Numbered from the stretch's first letter, positions 18,334 through 26,801 are shown. The stretch: 64,000 nucleotides of DNA from Streptomyces sp. QL37 (GCF_002941025.1 NZ_PTJS01000001.1:1860001-1924000); one strand, 5' to 3'. The notes: generated by a model from the sequence alone, not told the origin. Numbers and translations are program-made.

Positions 18334-19224
18334 TTAAGCAGCTCCTTCGAGGGTGCGTCCCGCTCCGCGGTACTGCTCCCAGGTCCAGCCCAGCGTGCGC
18401 CGGGCCATGATGCCGACGGCGTGCCTGCGGTAGGCGGCGGTGCCCCGTACGTCGTCGATGGGGTTGCAGGCCCCGGCGGCGAGCTGGGCGAACTGCTTGG
18501 CCACGGACGGGGTGATGATCTTTCCGCTCTCCCAGAACCCGCCCTCCTCCAGCGCGGCGTTCAGGAACGCCTCCGCCTCCTTCGCCCGGACCGGGGTCGG
18601 GGCGGCGGAGCCGATGCCGGTGCGCACGGTCCGGGTCTCCGGGTGGAGCGCGAGACCGAAGGCGCAGACGGCGATGACCATCGCGTTGCGGGTGCCGACC
18701 TTGGAGTACTGCTGCGGGCCGTCGGCCTTCTTGATGTGCACGGCCCGGATCAGCTCGTCCGGGGCGAGGGCGTTGCGCTTGACGCCGGTGTAGAAGTCGT
18801 CGATCGGGATCATCCGCGTCCCCCGTACGGACGCGGCTTCGACCTCGGCTCCTGCGGCGAGCAGCGCCGGGTGGGCGTCCCCGGCGGGCGAGGCGGTGCC
18901 CAGGTTGCCGCCGACGCCGCCGCGGTTGCGGATCTGCGGCGAGGCGACGGTGTGCGAGGCGAGTGCGAGGCCGGGCAGCTCGGCCCTCAGGTGGTCCATG
19001 ACGGCGCTGTACGGCACGGAGGCGCCGAGGCGTACGGCGTCAGGGCCCACCTGCCACTCGGACAGCTCACCGATGCGGTTGAGGTCCATGAGGTACTCGG
19101 GCCGCCGGTGGTCGAAGTTGATCTCGACCATCACGTCGGTTCCACCCGCGATGGGCACAGCCGTCGGGTGCTCGGCCTTGGCGGCGAGCGCCTCCTCCCA
19201 GCTGGCGGGGCGAAGGAAGTCCAT
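18334..19224 (-). CDS. Xanthine dehydrogenase, FAD-binding subunit
   Basis: The 296-residue subunit binds FAD and hands electrons to NAD+. Motifs are PIAGGTDVMVEI and the FAD-contacting SPQIRNRGGVGGNLGTASPAGDAHPAL, then a C-terminal CO_deh_flav_C-type region (RTGIGSAAPTPVRAKEAE). The first gene of the operon, it starts at ATG 19224 (MDFLRP), the common start of this family. The open frame continues 72 nt further upstream without homology or a ribosome site. The 270-nt gap to the divergent pucR-type gene holds the operon promoter. Confidence 0.92.
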   Translation of the reverse strand: MDFLRPASWEEALAAKAEHPTAVPIAGGTDVMVEINFDHRRPEYLMDLNRIGELSEWQVGPDAVRLGASVPYSAVMDHLRAELPGLALASHTVASPQIRNRGGVGGNLGTASPAGDAHPALLAAGAEVEAASVRGTRMIPIDDFYTGVKRNALAPDELIRAVHIKKADGPQQYSKVGTRNAMVIAVCAFGLALHPETRTVRTGIGSAAPTPVRAKEAEAFLNAALEEGGFWESGKIITPSVAKQFAQLAAGACNPIDDVRGTAAYRRHAVGIMARRTLGWTWEQYRGAGRTLEGAA

Positions 19225-19371
19225 GAGTGGCTCTCTTCTTCTCAATCGGGTCGTTCGGCTGGGCTGGGGACGGCCGGCCCTGGATGGGTCGTTCATGTGT
19301 TGTTCACGCGGTGTGTGGCCCAGTACACAAGCCTTGCTCCACTCGGTGCAGTCACCGAAACCATGAAGGAA

Positions 19372-19411
19372 TTGGCTGGTCCCCGTCCCGGTCTTGTAGA
19401 TTCGAACGAAT
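19372..19411 (+). promoter_or_regulatory. Probable pucR promoter overlapped by a dyad
   Basis: TTGGCT (19372-19377) and TAGATT (19397-19402) form a -35/-10 pair with 19-nt spacing, oriented towards the PucR gene. The perfect dyad ATTCG-AA-CGAAT (19400-19411) overlaps the -10 and likely start point, so a protein bound there would block this promoter. It lies between divergent xdh and pucR genes, where PucR itself is the obvious candidate. Confidence 0.45.
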
Positions 19412-19494
19412 GGCGGGTATCAGTAACCTCACCGCAATTCACAGGTGACCTCCGCCCTCCCCCGCACCAACGAAGAGATCGGCGGCAATCGACG

Positions 19495-21210
19495 ATGCGG
19501 CTGCGCGCACTGCTGGACACCGAGGGACTGGGCCTGCGGCTGCTCGGCGGCGAGGACGAGCTGGACCGTTCGGTCCGGGGCGTCATGACGACCGACCTGC
19601 GCGACCCGAGCCGCTATCTCTCCGGCGGCGAGCTGGTCCTCACGGGTCTGGCGTGGCGCCGGAACGCGTCGGACACGGAACCTTTCGTACGGATCCTGGC
19701 GAACGCGGGCGTGGCCGGCCTGGCCGCGGGTGAGGCGGAGCTCGGGGCCGTCCCCGACGATCTGGTGGAGGCGTGTCTCAGGCACCGGCTCCCGCTCTTC
19801 GCGGTCGACGAGACCGTTGCGTTCGCGACCATCACCGAGCACGTGGTGCGTCAGGTCTCCGGGGAGCGTGCCGGTGATCTCGCCGCGGTCGTCGACCGCC
19901 ACCGCAGGCTCATGACCTCGGGCCCCACGGGAGGCGGCCCCGAGGTGGTCCTCGACCTGCTCACCTCCGACCTGGACCTGCGCGCCTGGGTCCTGTCCCC
20001 TACGGGCCGGCAGATCGCCGGGGCGGGTGAGCCGCTGCCCCCGCGCGTCGGCGCGGAGCTGGCGGGCCGGCATCTCGCGGCGACCCGCACCGGACGCCCG
20101 GGGCCGCACCGCGCCGAGGTTGACGGCACCGCCTACTCGCTGTTCCCGATCCGGAACACCGCCCGGGGAGCCCTGCCCGCCCCGTCCCGCGATGTGCGCG
20201 AGTCCGTGCTCTCGGACTGGCTGCTCGCCGTTGCGGCGGACTCCGGCGACTGGCCCGCGGCCCGCCTGGACCTGCTCCAGGGCGTCACCCAGCTGATCGC
20301 CGTCGAACGGGACCGCCGCGACGCCGCCCGGGCGGTACGCCGCAGGCTCGCCCAGGAGGTCCTGGAGCTGGTCCAGACGGGCGCCGCCCCGGCCGAGATC
20401 GCGGCGAGGCTGCGGGTGGCCGCCCCGGTCCTGCTGCCGGGCCTGGGCACGGCGCCGCACTGGCAGGTCGTGGTGGCCCGGGTCGAGTGGTCGGCCGAGG
20501 GCACGGACCTGGCGGGCGGCCGGGCCGCGCAGGCCCTGCTGGAGGAGATCCTGGTCGATCCGGCGGTGACGGGCCCGGACTCGGCGGACCGGATCGCCGT
20601 GGCGCACACCGGCGAGGAGGCCATCGCCCTCGTACCGCTGACCGCGCTCCCCCCGGCGGGGAACGACGGGGCCGACGCGTCCGGGGACCCCGGCACCCCG
20701 GAGCGGCACGGCACCGCGCTTCACGCCGACGCCCTGCTCGACACCGTCCGCGCACCGCTCTCGGCCGGCCTGGCGGACGACGGCCGCCTGACACTGGGTG
20801 TCAGCGCCGCGGTTCATTCCGCCGAGGGGCTGCGCGGAGCGCTGGAGGAGGCCCGGCACGCCCGCCGGGTCGCCGCGGCCCGGCCGGGCCCGGTCTGCGC
20901 GGCGGGCCACCACGAGCTCGCCTCGCACGTCCTGCTGCTGCCCTTCGTCCCGGACGACGTGCGCCGCGCCTTCACCGCCCGGCTTCTCGACCCGCTGCGG
21001 GACTACGACCGGCGGCACCGCGCGGAGCTGATCGAGACGCTGGAGGCCTTCCTGGACTGCGACGGCTCCTGGACCCGCTGCGCGGCCCGGCTGCACCTGC
21101 ACGTCAACACGCTGCGCTATCGCGTCGGACGTATCGAGCAGTTGACGGGACGTGACCTTTCGCGGCTGGAGGACAAGCTCGACTTCTTCCTCGCCCTGCG
21201 TATGAGCTGA
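19495..21210 (+). CDS. PucR-family transcriptional regulator of purine catabolism
   Basis: The 571-residue regulator has the N-terminal PucR domain (residues ~1-120, LRDPSRYLSGGELVLTG, VDETVAFATITEHV), a central GGDEF-like variable region, and a C-terminal HTH_30 domain ending LHLHVNTLRYRVGRIEQLTG and DLSRLEDKLDFFLALRM. In Bacillus the family activates purine catabolic genes. It is divergent from the xanthine dehydrogenase operon, which is its likely target. ATG 19495 (MRLRALLDTEG) is chosen because the family begins this way; the upstream open frame is antisense to xdh and non-homologous. Confidence 0.87.
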   Translation: MRLRALLDTEGLGLRLLGGEDELDRSVRGVMTTDLRDPSRYLSGGELVLTGLAWRRNASDTEPFVRILANAGVAGLAAGEAELGAVPDDLVEACLRHRLPLFAVDETVAFATITEHVVRQVSGERAGDLAAVVDRHRRLMTSGPTGGGPEVVLDLLTSDLDLRAWVLSPTGRQIAGAGEPLPPRVGAELAGRHLAATRTGRPGPHRAEVDGTAYSLFPIRNTARGALPAPSRDVRESVLSDWLLAVAADSGDWPAARLDLLQGVTQLIAVERDRRDAARAVRRRLAQEVLELVQTGAAPAEIAARLRVAAPVLLPGLGTAPHWQVVVARVEWSAEGTDLAGGRAAQALLEEILVDPAVTGPDSADRIAVAHTGEEAIALVPLTALPPAGNDGADASGDPGTPERHGTALHADALLDTVRAPLSAGLADDGRLTLGVSAAVHSAEGLRGALEEARHARRVAAARPGPVCAAGHHELASHVLLLPFVPDDVRRAFTARLLDPLRDYDRRHRAELIETLEAFLDCDGSWTRCAARLHLHVNTLRYRVGRIEQLTGRDLSRLEDKLDFFLALRMS

Positions 21211-21242
21211 CTTCACGGGCGCGTCGACGCCCTCCCGGGCTC

Positions 21243-21268
21243 CAGGTGATTGTGAAATCTTTCACCTG
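21243..21268. promoter_or_regulatory. Nested dyads CAGGTGA...TCACCTG and GTGAAA-TC-TTTCAC
   Basis: Two overlapping inverted repeats lie 33 bp after the PucR stop and about 120 bp before the TPR-like gene: a 7-bp pair (21243-21249 with 21262-21268) and a perfect 14-bp dyad (21252-21265). The stretch is AT-richer than its surroundings, so it is more likely an operator/promoter than a terminator. Confidence 0.45.
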
Positions 21269-21389
21269 ACATTGATCCCACCCCTTGGCCCGGCGTGCCA
21301 TTCCGTGCTGAGATGCGCGCAGACCCTGGCCGACCCCGGCGCTCGCCGGCCGGCCTCCACAGCTCGATGGCGCGCTCGGGGAGGGCAAT

Positions 21390-22190
21390 GTGGCGCATAC
21401 CGCCATGTCTGGTTCCGGAACGACCGCAGATGACGATCCGCCGCTCCAGACCGCGGTGTGGCGGCTGCGCTCACGAGCCTGCTGGACGGACGCCGCCGCG
21501 CTGCTCGAACCCCGGGCGGCCACCGACCCCGCGGCAGCCCTCCAGCGGACCTCGCTGCTGACGGAGCGGTGCCTCTACACGGGCATCGGGTGGACGGACG
21601 CCGAGGACGCGCTGCGCACCGCGGAGGCGCTCGCCCAGGACGACTCGGAGCGGGGTGCGGCCGCCTGCGAGCGCGGCTACCTCGCCTACGCCTCGACCCT
21701 GCTGGGGGCGCGCGACCGGGCGGACGAGGCCAGCGTGGCGCTCAGCAGGGCCGCCGCCCTGCTCTCCCCCTCGGCCGCCGGCCGCCCCCTGCTGGACTTC
21801 CGCCGGGGCCTGATCGCCCAGAACATCGCCGATTCCCCGCAGTCCGCCCGCGCCGCCTACCGCAGGGCGCACGCCGGTGCCACGGCCCGGGGTGACGAGC
21901 TCCTGCTCTCCTTCACCTGGCGCCACCTCGCCTCCCTCGCCCTGGGCGAGGGTGAGCTGGCGGAGGCGCGGCACGGCTTCGCGGAGTCGCTGCGGATAAG
22001 GGAGGAGCTGGGCTATCTCGTGGGGACGGCCCCGGCACTCATCTCCCTCGCGGACGCCGAGCCGGAACCCGAGGCGGCGGCCCGGCTGCGCGCCGAGGCG
22101 GGCCGGCTGTTCCGGCTGCTCGGCGGCGTACCGACGTGGCTGGCGCCCCGGCTGGAGCCGCCGTGCCCGGAGACCGTCGAGGCGAACTGA
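21390..22190 (+). CDS. TPR-like helical protein, hypothetical
   Basis: The 266-residue protein is almost wholly helical and Ala/Leu-rich, with repeat-like helix pairs (AAALLEPRAATDPAAAL, AEDALRTAEALAQDDSERGAA, AAYRRAHAGATARGDELLL, EARHGFAESLRIREELGY) typical of tetratricopeptide proteins. GTG 21390 is used because GGGAGGG lies 5 nt upstream; ATG 21405 is possible. There is no signal peptide or membrane segment. I do not recognise a function; a role as a protein-protein adaptor is a guess from the fold. Confidence 0.6.
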   Translation: MAHTAMSGSGTTADDDPPLQTAVWRLRSRACWTDAAALLEPRAATDPAAALQRTSLLTERCLYTGIGWTDAEDALRTAEALAQDDSERGAAACERGYLAYASTLLGARDRADEASVALSRAAALLSPSAAGRPLLDFRRGLIAQNIADSPQSARAAYRRAHAGATARGDELLLSFTWRHLASLALGEGELAEARHGFAESLRIREELGYLVGTAPALISLADAEPEPEAAARLRAEAGRLFRLLGGVPTWLAPRLEPPCPETVEAN

Positions 22191-22198
22191 GCGCCTTC

Positions 22199-22948
22199 TC
22201 AGACGTCCGCGCCGTTGAAGTGTTCACGTACGAGGGACTGCACCACCGTGAGGTCCCGGGCGATGAGCGCGTCCAGCAGCGCGGTGTGCTCCGAGGCGTC
22301 GGCGAGGAGGTCGGCCCGACGGCCTGCGGAACTGCTGACCAGGGGCCACTGGGACCGGCGGTGCAGGTCGTCGGCGACCGCGACGAGTTGCTGGTTGCCC
22401 GACAGCGCGAGGACGGCGCCGTGGAAGGCGCGGTCGCTCTCCGCGTACGCGGCACGGTCACCGACGGCGGCCGCCGCGACCGTGGCGTCGGCCAGCGGCC
22501 TCAGTGCGCACCAGCCGGACGCGGGGACGGCGCGGGCGAGCCGCAGCATGACGGGCACCTCGATCAGGGCGCGCACCTCGGCCAGCTCCGCCAGCTCGCG
22601 GGGACCCCGTTCACTGACCCGGAATCCGCGGTTCGGCACGACCTCGACGGCACCCTCGGCGGCCAGCTGCTGCATCGCCTCGCGCACGGGGGTCGCGGAC
22701 ACGCCGAAGCGGGCGCCGAGCGCCGGGGCGGAGTAGACCTCCCCGGGCGCCAGCTCCCCGCCCACCAGCGCCGCGCGCAGGGCGTCCAGGATCTGGCCGC
22801 GCACGGAGTGCCGCTGGACCACGCGGGGCGGCGCGGGCGGCTCGCCGTGGGTGTGCTCGCCGCGCGCCTGCTCGGGCACGTGCACGTCCTGCGGGGTGCA
22901 CGCGGACGCGTACGGCCGCGCGTTCCCACGCGCTCCGCCCTGCTCCAC
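22199..22948 (-). CDS. GntR-family (FCD/FadR subfamily) transcriptional regulator
   Basis: The 249-residue regulator has an N-terminal winged helix (VRGQILDALRAALVGGELAPG, ALGARFGVSATPVREAMQQLAAEGAVEVVPNRGFRV) and a C-terminal FCD ligand domain with helical ELAEVRALIEVPV and ESDRAFHGAVLALSGNQQL segments. FCD domains usually bind a metal and an organic acid. A long unstructured N-terminal extension (about 40 residues) precedes the HTH; a start nearer the HTH is possible. It converges with the TPR-like gene and is divergent from the FhuF-like gene, which has its own iron box. The target is unknown. Confidence 0.82.
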   Translation of the reverse strand: MEQGGARGNARPYASACTPQDVHVPEQARGEHTHGEPPAPPRVVQRHSVRGQILDALRAALVGGELAPGEVYSAPALGARFGVSATPVREAMQQLAAEGAVEVVPNRGFRVSERGPRELAELAEVRALIEVPVMLRLARAVPASGWCALRPLADATVAAAAVGDRAAYAESDRAFHGAVLALSGNQQLVAVADDLHRRSQWPLVSSSAGRRADLLADASEHTALLDALIARDLTVVQSLVREHFNGADV

Positions 22949-23046
22949 GGCACCCTCCTCGGACTGGCGTGCCCGACTCGCGTGCGTCCGGGCCCTTGTG
23001 CACGATAGGCGGAGCGGGCCTCAGTTCAAACACCGATCGTTTCGGG

Positions 23047-23065
23047 TAAGGTAAGGCTTACCTGC
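23047..23065. promoter_or_regulatory. Iron box (DmdR1/IdeR/DtxR site)
   Basis: The 19-bp sequence TAAGGTAAGGCTTACCTGC matches the actinobacterial iron box TTAGGTTAGGCTAACCTAA at 14 of 19 positions, with a perfect inner dyad AGGTAAG-G-CTTACCT. It lies 28 nt before the FhuF-like gene, where an iron-loaded repressor would block transcription. Confidence 0.85.
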
Positions 23066-23092
23066 AAAAGATCGTGATTCGGTGGTCCCTCA

Positions 23093-23941
23093 ATGACCGT
23101 GCCCGCCCTGCTCGCCGCCACCGCCCCGTCCCCGCTGACGGCGGCGTACGAACGTCTGGCCGAGGTCTTCCCCGGACTGCGCGCCGAGGTGCTCACCGAC
23201 GATGTCGCGGCGCCCTCGGACAACGGCTGGGTCGGCGCCTCCGAGCTCGCGGCGGGCGGCGCCGCGCTGGACGCCTTCCTGGCCTGGGACGAGGCACAGG
23301 TGCTGCGGGACTACGGCACCCGGGCCCGCCCCGACGTGATCGCGAGCTTCGGGCTGCACCGCTACGCCTGGCCGGCCTGCCTCCTGGTGACCCTGCCGTG
23401 GTTCACGCACCGCCGGGTGCCGCGGATCCCCGTCGCGGACGTCTCCTTCCACCGGGGCCTGGGCCATCTCACTCTGCGCGTGAGCGAGTTCGCCTGCCTG
23501 CCCGACGACCCGGCGGCAGGACTGCCGGGCGCCCGGGTCGTCCCGGACGAGGCGGCTCTCCGGGCCGAGGTCCTCGACTCCGTGGCCCAGCACCTCGGCC
23601 CGGTGCTGGACGGCTTCCGGCCACGCATGCGGCGCGGGAAGCGGGCCCTGTGGGGCATGGCGACCGACGAGATCGTGGAGGGCCTCTGGTACATCGCCCA
23701 TCTGCTCGGCGAGGAGAACCGGGCGATGAAGGAGCTGGAGCTGCTGCTGCCCGGCACCACCAAGCCGTACGTGGGCACGGCCGGATTCCGTGAACTGACG
23801 GGCCCTGACGGCGAATCGCTCCCGACGCGTGACCGCGCCAGCTGCTGCCTCTTCTACACGCTGCGGCCCGAGGACACCTGCGTGACCTGCCCGCGCACCT
23901 GCGACGCCGACCGAGTCCGGAAGCTGACGCCGGCAGTCTGA
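23093..23941 (+). CDS. FhuF-like (2Fe-2S) ferric-siderophore reductase
   Basis: The 282-residue protein resembles siderophore-iron reductases of the FhuF/FscN kind, which release iron from imported ferric siderophores by reduction. The C-terminal cluster motif is present as ASCCLFYTL followed by DTCVTCPRTC, the CC-x10-C-x2-C pattern of FhuF. The rest is soluble alpha/beta with no signal peptide. The iron box directly upstream supports expression under iron limitation. No siderophore biosynthesis or uptake genes are adjacent, so it probably serves xenosiderophores or distant loci. Confidence 0.82.
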   Translation: MTVPALLAATAPSPLTAAYERLAEVFPGLRAEVLTDDVAAPSDNGWVGASELAAGGAALDAFLAWDEAQVLRDYGTRARPDVIASFGLHRYAWPACLLVTLPWFTHRRVPRIPVADVSFHRGLGHLTLRVSEFACLPDDPAAGLPGARVVPDEAALRAEVLDSVAQHLGPVLDGFRPRMRRGKRALWGMATDEIVEGLWYIAHLLGEENRAMKELELLLPGTTKPYVGTAGFRELTGPDGESLPTRDRASCCLFYTLRPEDTCVTCPRTCDADRVRKLTPAV

Positions 23942-24145
23942 GACGCGCTCCGAACCGAACCACCCGGGCGGGCGACCCGAATTCGAATGCAACTCGACTT
24001 CCACGAGAGGGCGTTCGAAAAGATTCCGCCCAACGATGAGGCCGGCCACCCCAATCGCGTCCACTTGCCCCGAAAACCCCTGAGCGCGGCAGTATTTCCG
24101 CCACGATGGCGCCCGAAACGCCCTACGTGACGCAAGGGACCGCGC

Positions 24146-25231
24146 ATGAGACTGACCGATATATCGCTTGACTGGCTGCTTCCGGGCGCCGTGCTGCTCG
24201 TGGGAGTCATGGCGGCGGTGACGGTGGTCGCGCGCGGCAAGCGCGCCGCTGGGAAGGCCGCGGCCGACGACAGCTGGGAACGCAGCGAGGAGCGCCGCAG
24301 GCGCAAGGAGGCGCTCTACGCCACCGCCTCGTACGTCCTGCTGTTCTGCTGTGCCGCGGTCGCCGCCGCCCTCTCCTTCCACGGGCTGGTCGGCTTCGGC
24401 CGGCAAAACCTCAGCCTCTCCGGGGGCTGGGAGTACCTCGTGCCGTTCGGCCTCGACGGGGCCGCGATGTTCTGTTCGGTGCTCGCGGTGCGCGAGGCCA
24501 GCCACGGGGACGCCGCGCTGGGTTCCCGGCTGCTGGTGTGGACGTTCGCCGGCGCCGCCGCCTGGTTCAACTGGGTGCACGCGCCGCGCGGGATGGACCA
24601 CGCGGGCGCCCCGCACTTCTTCGCCGGGATGTCGCTCTCGGCGGCGGTGCTCTTCGACCGCGCGCTGAAGCAGACCCGCCGTGCGGCGCTGCGCGAGCAG
24701 GGCCTGGTGCCCCGCCCGCTGCCCCAGATCCGGATCGTGCGGTGGCTGCGCGCCCCCAGGGAGACCTTCGGCGCCTGGTCGCTGATGCTCCTCGAGGGCG
24801 TACGCACCCTGGACGAGGCGGTCGACGAGGTACGCGAGGACCGCCGGGAGAAGGAACAGGACCGGCACCGCAGAAGGGACCAGGCGAAGCTGGACCGCGC
24901 CCACATCAAGGCCCTGAACCGGCAGAACCGGGTCTGGAGCCGTGGCGGCCGGACCGGCCGCCAGGTGGACGTCCAGGCGATCGCCCCGGCACCGGGCGGC
25001 GGCCCACCGGCCGTCGCGGAACCTGCCATAACAGAACCGGGACAGCTGCCACTGCGCCCCCGGCCATCCCTCCAAGCCGTGAACGGCTCGAACCCCAGGA
25101 GTACTTCGGCCCAGACCACCAACGGTGAGACCGCGGCCGTCGACCTCACAGCCGAGGACGACACCCAGGCCCTGCCCCGGCTCGACTCGCTGGAGCAGAA
25201 GCTGAAGGACCTGGAGCAGCAGTTCGGCTGA
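24146..25231 (+). CDS. DUF2637 membrane protein
   Basis: The 361-residue protein has a short N-terminal membrane helix (~residues 8-28), a basic linker (ERSEERRRRKE), then about four more hydrophobic segments (YATASYVLLFCCAAVAAALSF, VPFGLDGAAMFCSVLAV, LLVWTFAGAAAWFNWVHA, FFAGMSLSAAVLF), matching the DUF2637 domain of actinobacteria. A cytoplasmic tail is highly charged (DEVREDRREKEQDRHRRRDQ) and ends in a coiled-coil-like LDSLEQKLKDLEQQFG. DUF2637 proteins occur on Streptomyces plasmids near spread genes and on chromosomes; their function is not known to me. Confidence 0.75.
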   Translation: MRLTDISLDWLLPGAVLLVGVMAAVTVVARGKRAAGKAAADDSWERSEERRRRKEALYATASYVLLFCCAAVAAALSFHGLVGFGRQNLSLSGGWEYLVPFGLDGAAMFCSVLAVREASHGDAALGSRLLVWTFAGAAAWFNWVHAPRGMDHAGAPHFFAGMSLSAAVLFDRALKQTRRAALREQGLVPRPLPQIRIVRWLRAPRETFGAWSLMLLEGVRTLDEAVDEVREDRREKEQDRHRRRDQAKLDRAHIKALNRQNRVWSRGGRTGRQVDVQAIAPAPGGGPPAVAEPAITEPGQLPLRPRPSLQAVNGSNPRSTSAQTTNGETAAVDLTAEDDTQALPRLDSLEQKLKDLEQQFG

Positions 25232-25234
25232 GCG

Positions 25235-25618
25235 TCACGCCTTCGCGGCGCTCAGCTCGAACCAGACCACCTTGCCCAGTGCCTGCGTCGTCACTCCCCA
25301 GGAGTCGGCCAGGCTCTGGACGAGGATCAGTCCCCTGCCGTGCGTACCGTCGTCGGCGTTCGGTACGTACGGCGCGGGCTCCTGTCCGGTGACGAAGTCG
25401 CGCACCTCCACCCGCACCCGCGTGGGCACCGAGGTGACCGTGACCACGGCGCCGTTCCTCGTGTGGATGAGCGCGTTGGTCACGAGTTCGCTGAGCAGGA
25501 GCTCCGCCACCTCCGTCTCCTCCGGCCGCCTGCGGTAGCGCAGGAACTCCCGTAGCGCTTCGCGTATCTCCCCCACGGCCGACAGATCGGCATGGCCGAG
25601 TCTGCGGTGCAGCCGCAT
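25235..25618 (-). CDS. ATP-binding protein of the anti-sigma-factor kinase type
   Basis: The product has a HATPase_c_2 (SpoIIAB/RsbW-like) fold: N-box ELVTNALIHT, then VEVRDFV and the G-box HGRGLILVQSLADSWG. Streptomyces encodes dozens of these small proteins, most of unknown partner; some bind sigma factors or anti-anti-sigma factors. The start is uncertain: ATG 25618 has GGAG 9 nt upstream and gives 127 residues, while ATG 25645 and GTG 25660 are also in frame. Its stop is 3 nt from the end of the convergent DUF2637 gene. Confidence 0.8.
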   Translation of the reverse strand: MRLHRRLGHADLSAVGEIREALREFLRYRRRPEETEVAELLLSELVTNALIHTRNGAVVTVTSVPTRVRVEVRDFVTGQEPAPYVPNADDGTHGRGLILVQSLADSWGVTTQALGKVVWFELSAAKA

Positions 25619-25688
25619 GGGCGGGCTCTCCTGTCGCTTCGTCATGTCCCCCGCACGCACGCTGAATCGGCCTCCCTGAGTTCCGTTT

Positions 25689-25700
25689 CATGACGTCATG
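25689..25700. promoter_or_regulatory. Perfect 12-bp palindrome CATGACGTCATG
   Basis: The palindrome lies upstream of the ATPase gene (minus) and 190 bp before the RNase gene (plus), in the shared intergenic region. It is a plausible operator for the ATPase gene. Confidence 0.35.
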
Positions 25701-25889
25701 TGTCGAACACCGTCACCGGATGCATGCCCCACAGGGCAGCGGTCACGCGTCCCGAGGCATCAACATATGAACGGGCGGTCGCGCAACCCCCGACCGACGG
25801 CCGGCGCGTTACTTTTTTCGTACTCACCGTTAACTTCCCAAAAATTCACTCGTGTTGGCGTTGACGGATGGGGATCTACGCGCGTCATC

Positions 25890-26297
25890 ATGGTGGGCAT
25901 GCGAATCCCCCCACGGATCACCACGCTCGGCGGCATCGCCGCCCTCCTGTCCGTCCTCTTCGTCGGCGGGCCGGTCACCGCATCGGCCGCGACGCCGCCC
26001 TCGACCGCCGCGGTCGGCAGCGTCTGCTACTCCGCGCTGCCGTCCCAGGCCCACGACACGCTCGACCTCATCGAGGCGGGCGGCCCGTTCCCCTACGAAC
26101 AGGACGGCACCGTCTTCCAGAACCGGGAAGCCCTGCTGCCCAGTCAGAGCACGGGCTACTACCACGAGTACACCGTCATCACCCCCGGCTCCCCGGACCG
26201 CGGGGCCCGCCGGATCGTCACGGGCGAAGAAGCCGAGGAGGACTACTACACCGCGGACCACTACGAGTCCTTCGACCTGGTCGACCACGGCTGCTGA
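25890..26297 (+). CDS. Secreted guanyl-specific ribonuclease (RNase Sa-like)
   Basis: The 135-residue precursor has a signal peptide of about 34 residues ending in ASA, then a mature enzyme closely resembling RNase Sa of Streptomyces aureofaciens. The catalytic residues are intact: Glu93 in YYHEYT, Arg108 in GARRIVTG and His124 in ADHYESF. Cys46 and the final Cys135 would form the family disulfide. It cleaves RNA after guanosine outside the cell. ATG 25890 is used; ATG 25899 is possible. A hairpin terminator follows and a barstar-family gene comes next, which fits a toxin-inhibitor pair. Confidence 0.93.
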   Translation: MVGMRIPPRITTLGGIAALLSVLFVGGPVTASAATPPSTAAVGSVCYSALPSQAHDTLDLIEAGGPFPYEQDGTVFQNREALLPSQSTGYYHEYTVITPGSPDRGARRIVTGEEAEEDYYTADHYESFDLVDHGC

Positions 26298-26315
26298 GCC
26301 GCGGACCCACTGACC

Positions 26316-26351
26316 GGTCCGCGCCGCAGTCCCCCACCTGCGGCGCGGACC
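26316..26351 (+). terminator. Hairpin terminator between RNase and barstar genes
   Basis: A perfect 14-bp inverted repeat (26316-26329 with 26338-26351) with an 8-nt loop follows the RNase gene. It implies that RNase and inhibitor are transcribed separately. Confidence 0.75.
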
Positions 26352-26394
26352 ATCGGACCGGCATCGGGAGAGCACGCGCTTGTACGCTCCACGC

Positions 26395-26784
26395 ATGACC
26401 GTGACCTATGTGATCGACGGCTCCGGGTTCAGCGGCCTGGACGGCTTCTGGGATGCGGTCGGCGAGGCGGTGAACGGCCCCGGCGGCTACTTCGGCCGGA
26501 ACCTCGACGCCTTCGCGGACTGCCTCGGAGGCGGCTTCGGCACTCCGGAGGACGGCTCCTTCGTCATCGAGTGGCACGACCACACCCGCTCCGCCCGTGT
26601 CCTCGGCCACGAGGAGACCGCCCGTAGGCTGGCGGCGCTGCTCCCCCGGGCCCACCCCACCGGCAGGGCGCGCGTCGAGCGGGAACTGGCCGAGGCCCGG
26701 GCGGGCCGGGGCCCGACGCTCTTCGACCAGCTGGTCGAGATCATCAGGGAGCGGACCGGGCCCGGGACCCTACGCCTGATGTGA
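26395..26784 (+). CDS. Barstar-family ribonuclease inhibitor
   Basis: The 129-residue cytoplasmic protein matches barstar: a first strand TYVIDGSGFSGLDGFWDAV, then the inhibitor helix motif GGYFGRNLDAFADCLGG, and FVIEWHDH before the last helices. In barnase-type systems the acidic helix plugs the RNase active site inside the producing cell. The RNase gene lies just upstream. TACGCT ends 6 nt before the ATG, so the message may be leaderless and independently expressed, as needed for an inhibitor that must be present first. The inhibitor is longer than classical barstar (about 90 residues) at its C-terminus. Confidence 0.88.
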   Translation: MTVTYVIDGSGFSGLDGFWDAVGEAVNGPGGYFGRNLDAFADCLGGGFGTPEDGSFVIEWHDHTRSARVLGHEETARRLAALLPRAHPTGRARVERELAEARAGRGPTLFDQLVEIIRERTGPGTLRLM

Positions 26785-26801
26785 TCCCGCGCCGGCCCCG
26801 T

